From positions 18,090,039-18,154,038 of the forward strand of contig NC_088317.1 in assembly GCF_910592395.1 (NCBI RefSeq): 64,000 nt of DNA, given 5' to 3'. Every line of letters begins with the position of its first letter. Position 1 is the stretch's first letter. The notes under the pieces were generated by a model. It had not been told where the DNA came from, did not search any database, and saw only the letters and a list, made by a program, of their open reading frames with translations. Both the position numbers and the translations under genes were made by a program. This DNA comes from Lineus longissimus. Its lineage: Eukaryota > Nemertea > Pilidiophora > Heteronemertea > Lineidae. Of the stretch, positions 44,945 to 56,282 are shown in pieces.

Positions 44945-46146
44945 CTGACAAAACAAGGTATTTTGTATCATCCAGTTGTGTTTTAATATATTTTTATTCA
45001 TAGACTATTACTGCCACAAAGAACAGCTAGGTTTGAAGCTTTTATCACGACTGTCCTCATCATTCTTTCCTTTTGATAGGAGCACACATACATATTTACA
45101 GACTAACATGTCCATCAGGGTCGAAAGACAGATCTTAGCGATTTGAAAGCGAGAATATTTTTCTATTGACATGCCATTGCCATCACAACGAACCCTGGGT
45201 CTAGGGCTTCCTTCTGTTGCTGTGGACCTATTGGCACGACTACCCTTGCGCATCCTTCATAAACAGTATCCGTTCGCACGGGAAAAATCAAACAACGGCT
45301 CCATTCTTTCTTGCAAGTCTGGTGAAAAAATTATCGCATGGACATGTGATGGGGTTTCAATGAAAGACCACCAGTTGAAATTTTCGCCTTGACATTTACG
45401 ATATTCAGCCTTGAGCACTGTTGATAGTTTTTAGCTGGTTTGAAAGCATGTCATGCTCAGGCAATGACGATTTCTATCTCATTGGAAATGTGGCAATGAG
45501 GTTAATTTGAAATCTACAGAAACCTACAGAGATTGCCGGGAAGCTTCACTGAAATCAAATTAACCATTCTAACACACACTTCGATTGCAATGTCGCTTGT
45601 ATTAAACACAGTGTCTCATTTTGGCCGTAGCAGTCTTTAATGTTTTGATCGAGATATGGATGGTTCGACTGAGTTGCACATGCTGTGTAAGATTCGTCAG
45701 AACGGAGCCACAGCTGAAGAGAGCTCAGTTTGTTGTATGCAGACGCACCCAATTCCGGAGTTGTCAGCTAATGAAATCCATGGTCAACTGAAGAAGAGCC
45801 AACAGGGGTTAAACACACAGTTACAAATGTTCATGATCCACTCAGCAAACACATCACACTAGAAGGGATACTTATATTAATGTCTTGTTGCAGATTATCC
45901 GATTATTCTATCTTGGATTAGATCAGTGTGTCTGAGTGTCTCATCTATCATCCCAAAGTCGACAGATTTTTGGCGGAATTTCTCAGGAGAATAATATTCA
46001 GTACAATGCACTTTTATGTTAGATATACCACCCCTTGGTCTAACAAATTGCTTACTGTCAGATAATACATTACAAAGTAATCGTTGGTCGTCATCGGAGA
46101 CATGAAACGAAGTTGTCAACAACGTATTTGAAATGCATAACATGAC

Positions 46147-46385
46147 AACCAATTTGAATTTTAACGAGTAAGAAACCAATTTTCAATGATGCATTACTAT
46201 TTGGGTCATACATATGTAGATGAGTGTAGACATAGTTTGAATGCAGAACATCCAAGAAGCAGACAAAACTAATTGCAGTGAAAACCAATTTGAATTTTAA
46301 GCTTGGGAAGCCATATTAAGAGATCTATTACTAGTCGGGTTAGGAAGATTTGAATGCAGATTATCTTAGAAGCCGGTGGAAATAT
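46147..46385. repeat. Diverged direct repeat, period 136 bp
   Basis: AACCAATTTGAATTTTAA recurs exactly at 46147 and 46283. Downstream TTTGAATGCAGA and (C/T)...AGAAGC blocks recur in the same order. Confidence 0.75.
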
Positions 46386-48039
46386 AATGGTACAGCCTTC
46401 ACACTAGGGCTTGGCATGACTGAAGCTATTTCCGTTTCACACTGACACATTTCATGGCTACACTTGTACGGGTTTAGCATCTTGGGGTCAGCTCAGTTCA
46501 TGCGGAGTTGACTTGTTATGGCAATGAAATGGCATGAAGCTGTAAGACTTCTCCTTCATACTAGTTTGGTTATTTTGTATTTGGGAACAAGCATTTCGAA
46601 ATCATCAGTTTCAGAGGTCGTAAAGATGGAGATAATTGTAGTTTTCGAGATGCCATGATGGGCTATAAAGTTACGGTTGTGGTATATGATAACGAGACAA
46701 GCAGTTATAACTGTGTTGGGATATGACAGAAACTGCTTGTAAGAAATTGGGAGAGAGTATTTTTGATAATGTGATGTCGGGAGAGATAAAACCATTTTTC
46801 CCACATGCATTCTTTCTTTTGATTCCGATCAACACCATTTCAGGTTGTTTTTCTAACTTCTGTGAAGCATTGAGCCAAATGAACATGAGTAGTTGAAACT
46901 GCCGACAAAACTTTGAGAAAAATCGCCTCGGCCTCTTTGAATTAATTGATTTGATTTATTTCAAGCAAGAAAATCAGTTTCTATAGTACATTCTTTAAGA
47001 CGGCAAAATGTAATCACATAAATGTCAAAATAGGGACTTTCTCACAAAGAAATCTAAATTCTTACGCCCAAATTCCCAAGCCACTTCAAAAACCTTTTCA
47101 TATATCAAGTTTTACACTCTGACAGGAGTTTACGGCAATGCCTTCAAGACACCGCACAACTGACACTCACTCAATTTTTTCTCACAACCAACATTACATT
47201 GATTTAATAGAATTCAATAACGTGCTCGAAAAAAGAAATCAGTTTCGCTAATCAGTCAATCGGAGTGGGAGGTTTTTGCTTCCGCGTTTAGAATTTGGTC
47301 GATGGGGTTACATACTGGATTGATATAGATTTATATGAACTTTTTACAGATGGTCGCTTCCGATTTTCAAATAGCGTGTAAAATAAAGGAGCTTGAAAAT
47401 TAAATTTTTTGAAATTTGATATTTGATATGGTTCATATTTGAAATTACATGTATTTAACCTAAATCACTATTGATGACACTTTAATATCTCATTCATGTG
47501 AATTTCATCCTGAAGCTTAAAGGGTTAAAATTCACACATTGATGACGTGCTCATTTAAAAATTAACTCGTGAACTATACTCTTGATGGGTCAACATGGTG
47601 AATCAGATGACTTCCAAATCACAGCAATAATTGAAGCAACGAACAGCTTATTTTCGTGGCGCTTTAGGCAGGGTTTACATGCAAACATGCCAGCAAAAAA
47701 CTTTAAAGAAATCGAATGCAAAATGAAGACATTTTTCACCCCCACAAAGTTGTGCGCTATGTGAACATCAGAATACCAAAATTCCAATGACAAAGGCAAC
47801 TTTTTATGATTACGGAACTCGACAGAAATGCTTGACGTCAAAGTGATTTATGGCTTTAACATCGATCAAAAAAAGATAGAGATATCAGAAATGTGACATA
47901 TATTCCGGAAAAATAAACGGAGGAGAAAATAATGGCTTCGCATGCGACATTCTGAATATTATTATCTTGACTCATGCATATGGTGATCAAAACTTTAATA
48001 GAATATAAATTGATGATATCGTGAATCCTCAAGCTCCTC

Positions 48040-48088
48040 GATGACCTTTGATCTGATTCATTCGAAATAAATCAGGTCAGAGGTCATC
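48040..48088. promoter_or_regulatory. Hairpin containing a perfect DR1 nuclear-receptor-type motif
   Basis: Arms at 48040-48058 and 48070-48088 pair over 19 bases with two mismatches. The right arm contains AGGTCAGAGGTCA (48074-48086), two consensus half-sites with one-base spacing. The left arm carries a variant (AGATCAAAGGTCA) on the other strand. Known: DR1 is the binding site class of RXR/HNF4/PPAR-like receptors. Function here is untested and no promoter is identified nearby. Confidence 0.4.
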
Positions 48089-48577
48089 AAGATTCTTACC
48101 TTTGCTATCGGAACCGAAAGATGCCAAGGCTGCCATTCTATCAACCCATGATATATTCCTAGTTTATACTCCTACTCAATAAATCACCACACAACTTCTC
48201 GACCCGGTACTCACAAGAATCTTTCTGCAAAGGTGAACTAATGAGAACAACACCCCATAACGAGGATAACGACTTCCTAATTATCCCGCCTGATCAATCC
48301 TGGACCGAGGACGATGACCAATATCCTGTTCGGCCCGTATCGGTGTCCGTCTGTCCTGATTCATACGCCTGATCAAAAGCGCTGATTGCAGTATTATGTA
48401 TCGTTGAATTGGAGCGAGGATTGTGACATGACTACAAGATCTTGGAATGTGTCGGATATGTCTAACTGTATACCTAACTTCCAACAGCATCACTAACCTG
48501 CAGGGTGGTACTTTTCTCTCTCTATAAACATTGCGAAGTTACTTTTTGACCATAACTGTAATCATACTGCATCTCAC

Positions 48578-48702
48578 CAGATTCTAATTTGGGGTATTCG
48601 CTGGCATAGATGAGATCAACAGCAATACTATCGATGGGGACGTTATTTTTGAAAGGTGAACTAAAGATGAACCAACCTTGTATTAAAAACTCAAATTTGA
48701 GC
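48578..48702 (-). CDS. Isolated candidate exon resembling the end of a MAM domain
   Basis: The acceptor (ATGTTGTTCCACTACCCAG) has a good pyrimidine tract and the donor is G|GTGAGA; phase 2 to 1, 125 bp. The frame reads LKFEFLIQGWFIFSSPFK, then VPIDSIAVDLIYASEYPK. Spacing of FEF-x4-G to IDSIAVDLI recalls the C-terminal FE...G...IA(I/V)DDI strands of MAM domains, though the second Asp of the usual DD is missing. The frame is open upstream of the acceptor as well. The partner exon for the first half of the domain was not found. Confidence 0.32.
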
Positions 48703-51700
48703 CTGGGTAGTGGAACAACATATGAAATAGTCACAAATATAATTGGCAAAGTAACCCGCGTCTTAAATTTCCAGACTCCAGCCAAGCTCACCCAGGGGTT
48801 TATTTGCTCGGTCAAATATCATCTTCTCCGCCATAACTTTGTATGATTGGTAATATGATAATCATATAGCAAGTAATTGTCTCTCGGAGGACAAACCCGA
48901 TAACAGTATTATTACTCATTACGCCCCGTGATTGCCTTTAGGCTCAATCATTTTTCTCCAAATATATATTTGGCAAACAGCCGCGAAACAAAGTCAACGG
49001 TGGTCGATATAAGTAATTGTCAACCTGGAGTCCAGGGAAGCCTACACCTGGATGCAAGGATGGATATGATCTGAGGTCAAGCAGAATGGTTAATACAAGA
49101 TAATTTTAAAATCAACTAGTTGGTGAAGTGTGACTTGAAGAGGGTAGTTCAAAACACCTACTGATAGTTGCATAACATGGCCTGCTTGTTTAAAACAGGT
49201 CATGTCACATCAACCAAATGTGAAGAGAAACTTTTCGAAATCCTTCAATACGTTAAATGTTTTCAGATTCGACACTTTGAGACCTACGATAATCCATAAT
49301 GTCTAATTACCAAGGTAAACAGCACCAGGCGAACTACAACCTTTATCATGTTTACGATTAATGACTCACTTTCGATTAAAATTTGAGTCAGATTGCTTTA
49401 ACCAATCAATTTAAAGTGTCATTGCCATCATCTGAACCAACGCAAACAGCAACAATCATATCAAATCGCTGCAATTTTGCGATTGACTTCATGACAATGG
49501 CAATTTCTTCGTTTAATTCAACCCATGGTTTGACTGGGAATCTGAATATCAGCAATGGCACTATCTTGTCTAGTCCACTTTGTCTTAGACTAAAAGTAAT
49601 ATACATTGATATGTACTTAAGTTTGTGGATTATACATTGGATTAAAGCATCCTTAGCTTGAACCAACTCTTAATCCTACTGATCCCTCTAATCCATTGAT
49701 TTTAGTTTGAGCATATCTGACTTTTAGCTTCAGACCAGCTCCAATATGTCCAATGACAAACATCCAATAAAAAGCACATAATTTTAATTGAATTACATTA
49801 ATTTTACCATCTTTTTTGTTGTATGTCTGCCAGGGAACGATATAATACCGAGAGTAAGACAATCATCACCATCACAATTTCCAGAAAATGTCCCCTTCCA
49901 TATACATATTTCAATGCTTTAGTTAACCTTAACTGGTTACACAAACTACATCGCAGCTTCCAGTAACAGAAACCAGTCGTCTCAAGAGCCCTTTAGTTGC
50001 AAACAGATCAGTGCCACAACTGGACAAATATCCTCCACAGCTATCTCATATTCCGTGTTTCCACTTAAGAACCTGGATATATCTCGAATGTCGATCCCTG
50101 GCCTACACCTGGATTTTTTTTCCGGACAAGAGCATTCTATAGTATCTCCGGTTCAAGAAGAAAAGCTTTCCCATAGGTGGTCGAGTACTTCGGCTACTCT
50201 CCAATAACAATTGCCATGTTGTCGTGGCTACGTGACATGTCATAGTGACAGCAGTTGTTCATTTGCGGAGCACATTTCCGACTTGAGGGACAAGCAATCT
50301 TTAGCTCAAGGCGTATTGAGACCAACATTGTTCTTTAGTGAAAGAAACTTTTAAAAGAATTATCCTCCTGAGATGACAGAAAGAACAGGTTGTAAGGCTC
50401 TCTCCCAAAGGTTGTCACGATCCAAAGACCGCTGACATTATGATTACAAACACACTGAACTGTACACCCCTTTATTTGCACGACCCGAAAATGAATGAAG
50501 TTGCCCCAACTTTGGTTTTTGTGGTCTCTTGTATGTGTGTTTTCGGAGATGGCATTCAATTAACAGAAGTTGAATCCTAACAATGGTTACATGGTACAGC
50601 AAGAAGCATTAAGAATACGTTCCCCTGTCCAAATTACACCCAAGTATATATATTGAAAGCCAGCGAAATTTCACGTTTTGTTCTAGCCAACATGTAGTCT
50701 TAGGCTACAAGCAATATTGACCGATTTTAACAAAGAATTTGATGCCTACATTTAAATTTGATTCTAACTATCATTATTTCTATAACAATGTATAATCCAT
50801 GTTATCGAGAAGAAAAGTGAGCGAGATGATGGCCAATCCAGTGCAAGTCTGGTTCACGGCTGCATGCCTGATAAACGGCTCTCATTTCATGAGACTACTA
50901 CAAATCGAATTTAATCAGTGTATAATCACCATGTAGCACTCTTAACGATCAGATTCAGGGGCATTCAAGCCCTCAGTAATTTGTGTGATTACCCACTAGA
51001 GCACTTACAGGAATCGTTAAGGTTTTCAACTCATGGACTACTGCCTCCCTAAGACGATAGCCGTGCGAGTTTACCAAACATCTCAAATATGCGTGGAAGG
51101 ACCAGTGATGGCACTTATCACTAGAAACCAGCATAACAAACCCTTCCTGAAGTCCCCCTCAATGCCGACTTTTCTGTTTTGCACCGAATATTCATATTCT
51201 CTCACACTTATAGAAATCTTTCCTTTAGCAAGTGAGGAGTATCAACATGACCACCAATTATAACTTTAAAGGTTGTTACACTCTCACCCTCTCATGGTTG
51301 GACATAAATCATTACCCTGACTCAAAGTTTCCTCCCGCCATCAGCAAACCACTTCCAAGTACGATTCATTTTCTCACATCTAACTTCTCAGAACGATTAC
51401 TTGCTAACTGGCCCTCGTCACTGGTCAATATCTATTACTGAACATGACATAATATACTCCGGTCAAATAACGGCCCTTCGGGGATTCTGTGAAGTGATGC
51501 CCAGCATATATAGTAACCTGTAAGTTGTTTGCTAACGCTTTCCGCTGTAGAACAGTTGGGCTCCTGCCAAGGTCTCACCAGAGAAATGGCTACGACAGCC
51601 CCTGGCGTAATATGCTTTCGTCAAATAACCCAACGGAGATGCTTTTAATATCATATCGGTTATCTTTTATTCTTAGAAAAAATGGCTATTCACATACAAT

Positions 51701-52144
51701 GGTAAGGACAAAATTGTTGCCAACTGAAAATCAGCAACACGATAAGCTGAAAGAATGCCGCAACAACATCAGTACTTGACTGACCGTACTACTGCTGACC
51801 TGAATTGCCATTCACAAGTACCAGTAATTACCATATAAGGTCCAAACCACGACCAGGCGCAGAATTATGCGACCATTCATTTTTGAAGCAGAAACCTGAA
51901 ACTGTGTTTCCAAAGCTTTGCCAAGGGAAACGATACAGTCCCTTTATGAGCTGAAGGTCAATTCCTGGTTGCTCTTCCTGAGCCATGAACCTTGCTCGCT
52001 TTTGAGGCAAAAGCGTGAGAAACGACCGCCACCTGCCACACTACAACTGCTTCAACCATTGGAGAACCTTCAAGAAAGACAGTGTCCCTGACCAGTATAC
52101 CCCAGGAGCCTGTCGAGTATTTCAGCTACCACAGGCAAAAGGAC

Positions 52145-52169
52145 CTATGATGGAGATTCTCCATCATAG
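52145..52169. other. Perfect 12-bp palindrome with one-base loop
   Basis: CTATGATGGAGA and its exact inverse flank a single T. No terminator or RNA gene context is visible, so it may be a small foldback remnant or a recent inverted duplication. Confidence 0.8.
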
Positions 52170-53597
52170 ATCAATGGATGGCCATTGATGATTAATCCTC
52201 GTCATAGATCTAATCAAAAATACACAAGGCGAGCGGACCCTGACCTAATGGATGGAGAACTTTGCCCGTCACACCTGGACAAGCTGTAGATTCGCCTCTC
52301 CAACCACAAAACTGTAACTTTGGAATCCAACCTTTCGTGGAATTAAAAAAGATTAAGAAGGCACCAGCATTACTGATTTAAACATCTCTCCTACTGAACG
52401 AGAAGGCGTTTTTACCACTTAGCAAAGTTAAAAATACTGACATCACAAAGTCAAGATGAGGAAACCATCAAGCAGTCCAAGCTAAACCAGTTCATTGATA
52501 GTCATTTCGCTTCTTATGTCTCCGAAGAGTAACTGCCTGGCTCCTCAAACAACACAAGAACTGCCCACGAGCGATTCCGCAGTCCCTGACCAGCATACGC
52601 TAACTCACAGCCACACACATCAGTGATAGACGCATTAAAATTTGATCCGGCAAATTTGTCCTAATTCGATGCTATCTTGTTTGGCGATTATCTGCATGAA
52701 TTGCCTTTACTGGATCTATTCTGTCAATTTACGCTGTGTCTCTTCGCATTGATCGCGAGATTTCAGTAAATGGATGTCTGGTTTTTCATCGGGGTTGTGT
52801 CAATCAACCAAAGTGACCACGCGGGATGCGCAAACGAGCGCGCTTAATACAAATGTCAATTTTATTGTCGCAGTGAGATCACGAGCTTGACGTTGGCGTT
52901 ATGATAAATTAGGCTAGGGTTGGCTGTACCCGAGGGCTTTCAAGGTTTATGCGCAGGCTTCTTGGCCAAATTTCTTTTTGATTTATGGTATTTGGTAATT
53001 ACATTATGGGTGTTTGGGGAACCTTTGTGGCTTTCCAGGCTCTTCTTCTATCTTTTTACACTCTTTAAACAATGCCCAGACATTCGATATTCCACAAGAT
53101 TTTAACTATGTCTACCCTTGCATGTTTTATCGTGGTTCTGGATGACAGATGCAAACAGCATAGATGAGTGTACCTTTTTCGACTAACCGAGTACCAGCAA
53201 TGATTCCGACTTGGTTTTCAAAATCCAATTTTTTTTTCTTTGCAAAAAATAATTTGATTGGGAAAACCCAAGAAAACGTTTGCTTGGAACATTTTAACCT
53301 GATATCTTAATCGGCCAAAATTAATATCAGAAAAATTACACCTTTTTAGAAATGTTCACTGTTCAATGAAATAAGGCCAAACAAATGGCTGGCTTACAGT
53401 GCATGAATAGGAGTTCAATCTCCGCCTATTTTGGGATAGCGTTATATCCCGACAGACTGCCAGTAGCCATGGGTAATCGTTGGTACTTGCATGGTCTGCT
53501 AGCTATATGGTATGCTAATGACCTCTGAGACTCGTAAGCTCCGGCAATAATGTTTTCACGAGCACGATCTGCATCAATCGCTCAGAAATGTCTGTCA

Positions 53598-53629
53598 GAA
53601 CACATAGGTCATGAAAGTCCTATGTGTTC
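53598..53629. other. Perfect 11-bp stem hairpin
   Basis: GAACACATAGG and its inverse flank a 10-base loop (TCATGAAAGT). It stands alone in non-coding DNA. Confidence 0.8.
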
Positions 53630-54917
53630 ATATTAAGAGATACGTCAATTCAGCCCCTCGTGGCGGCCAGAAGTTCTGATGGGAGTAATGTTTGGCATGA
53701 TATAGCTACTATATCAATGACTTGCTGCAGGCAGTGTGCCCGAGAGCATAGCTCAAGCTTCGAATAAGTCAGACTGGCATCAGTGTCATGGTTCACACAT
53801 TTTCAAGGTCAAGACTGTTAAGACATGATCTTAATGCTAATGCCCAAATGTTCAGCTCTCGTGTTTGATGTTCTCAACAAATTATTTGTTACGTTAGTGA
53901 AGAACCTTTTCAGCTTGGTGACTGGCACTAACAGTGAAGCCCGTGACATGACACGGAACACAGGCATGTGCTGTGAACCGCCAAATTCCTGCGTTCATAT
54001 TATCACAACTCCATCGTAGTGGAATTTGCTACTGCCCACTGGGAGGAATGCCAGCTTGTGATACGATGACTGCTCAACAAAATTCCGGGGGCAACAGCCA
54101 ATAATGACACTGACCACTACACTTGCCTGCTTTGTGTTCGGCTATCGGATCTGATGCTCGATACTCTATCACAAACCGCACCACTCCAGCGTGCCCAAAG
54201 ATTATTTGATCAATTTGTCATATCAAATCATGGGAGATATTGGTGATTTCTGATGTGTTTTGTTCGTGCTATGAGACCTCCTTAGACGTTCTGTAGATAC
54301 TTTGCAAAAGTTGAGAAGCACCAAGACAACTGTCAATGCTATTTGTCACTTTGACAAGAACATGAAAAAACAATTCAATCCTCCCTAAAAAGACAACTGC
54401 CCCACAAACAGAATGCCCAGCATAACAAAAGAATATGATCAATGCACGCTTCTTCCAGCACGGCTAGCACTGTACACTCGTACAAAGCGATCACGGTCCT
54501 AATCTCCTATTGACTCTCTGACTCTAAACACCATTTCTTTGTTTTCAAGACAGACCATGCTTATAATCACATTACTGCACAACAATGCATAATAATTCCC
54601 CTGGTCTCGCCAAAGGAAAAAATCAATCGCTCTGAGAGAAAGTCTGTCCCAAGGTGCTTTTTTATCTCAAAAGACCATCAAACCCAATGAATATGAAATG
54701 AAGCTACGAGGCGTGCCCGATCAATGGACATTTGCTTGCCATTGTGAAATTAGTCTGTGCTAAACTGATTTCAACATAATATTTATAACAACATTTAGAT
54801 GATAAGGCTAGTGTAATGATGTCCGTGTTAGCAAAAGCATGTTGTACCGAGTCAAGGCATCGATTCAGAAGTTCGATATCTCTGAACAAGGTAATAATTG
54901 AATAAGAATAATGGGTG

Positions 54918-55087
54918 AAGGCTGCTTGGTTTTCAGTTTGCAAGCTTTATCTGGGAAATAACAAACGTAGAAGCAATAAACATGAACATAATCCATTGTA
55001 ACAAGGCTGCTTGGTTTTCAGCTTGCAAGCTTTATCTGTGAAATAACAACCGTAGAGGCAATAAACATGAAAACAATCCATTGTAAC
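54918..55087. repeat. 85-bp tandem duplication
   Basis: Two 85-bp copies (54918-55002 and 55003-55087) begin AAGGCTGCTTGGTTTTCAG and end CATTGTAAC. They differ at only a handful of positions. Confidence 0.95.
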
Positions 55088-56125
55088 AATATTGCCACCA
55101 TGTACTGTCTACATGTAGCACATACTATATCGTGTTTTCTACAACTGACCTAAAGCAGTACAGAAGTCTGTGTTTCTATTGAGTAGCACAGCAGAAAGTC
55201 CCGAACGACACCAGTGAATATTTTATCAATATTGACCAAAAACCAAGGGTAAATATGCAAAATGAATTACTAGTCGCTTCTTCCTTTGGTGATAAACCAT
55301 GGCAACTAATACAAGACAAACAACGATAGTGGTAGCTCGGAAGTTTCTGCCGCAAACAATTTCAACTGACACCAAGCTGTCTGGCAAGATTTGAATAGTG
55401 AGTGTAGTAGAGGACTACAACATCAACAGCCACACTCCACCAACATTTCATCTAAATGGCCAGGTCTCGTTCTGCCATGTCATATGAGACGGTGTATGCT
55501 AATTCTGGACAATGAGGAGAGGTGAAAGAGATAAGTGTTGGCACGAGTTGATACAACAGAGGTCCAACATCAGAAGAACATGAGGGCCTACTGATCAACC
55601 TGACACAGGTTGGACCCAGCCCAGACTTTCCAAAAGGAAGTAGTGAGATCAGCCAGACGCAATGACAGACCTGATCAAGACAATGTGGTTAGCAGTAAAA
55701 CAGTTTGGTTCCCATAAACACTGCAACTGACTCATCCCGCATCCCCTAAACAACATTTCCTACAAAAACATCACAAGAATATACCCTTCGTCTCTGTGGG
55801 AAAAGCAATTTGAACCAATTCCTCATCTGTTATCAATGCTAATAGACCAAGTTCTACGCGTATCAACCAGAGTTAGATGAATGAATTATTCATTACTCTA
55901 ATCTTGTTCATTTGTTGGTATTTGTCGTCGTATAACCGCGTATCGCTGATTTATTACCAATTATTGCCGACAAAAATACGTATTTGGGAGGATGCTGACA
56001 AAAAATCAAACGATGTTGGTTCAAATAAATCTTCTTTCAAGGATTATGATGTTTAATTGTGTGGAATAATGCCTCTTCGACGAGTGCTCCACTGCAGGAA
56101 ACTAAAGCAATGTGAAACGATCAAC

Positions 56126-56282
56126 TATAGCAAAGCAACAACCTCTTTTAAGGCAGCAATGCACGACAGCAGCAACTACCTTTTTGAGGCAACAACCCAC
56201 TGTAGCAAAGCAACTACTTCTTTTGAAACTGCAAGGAATTCACTCTAGCAAAGACACTACCTCTTTTGAGGCAGCGATGTCA
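56126..56282. repeat. About 38-bp degenerate repeat, 4 copies
   Basis: TAGCAAAGCAACAACCTCTT and variants (CAGCAACTACCTTTT, TAGCAAAGCAACTACTTCTT, TAGCAAAGACACTACCTCTT) recur four times. Open frames across it are low-complexity. Confidence 0.85.

Larger units (their letters stand above)
44950..48570. other. Stretch without a supported gene
   Basis: The 136-bp-period repeat and the DR1 hairpin are the only clear structures. Several 65-95-codon frames on the minus strand lack splice context or domains. Confidence 0.55.
48710..54910. other. Stretch without a supported gene
   Basis: Two isolated hairpins (52145 and 53598) stand out. A hydrophobic 61-codon plus frame at 52920-53105 is not otherwise supported. 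Phrases such as TCGAGTA(C/T)TTC(A/G)GCTAC near 50185 and 52113 hint at an old shared repeat. Confidence 0.5.

Noticed and set aside
53395-53445. GAGTTCAATCTCC resembling a pol III B box
   Set aside because: The upstream sequence lacks a credible A box; a single motif is too weak.
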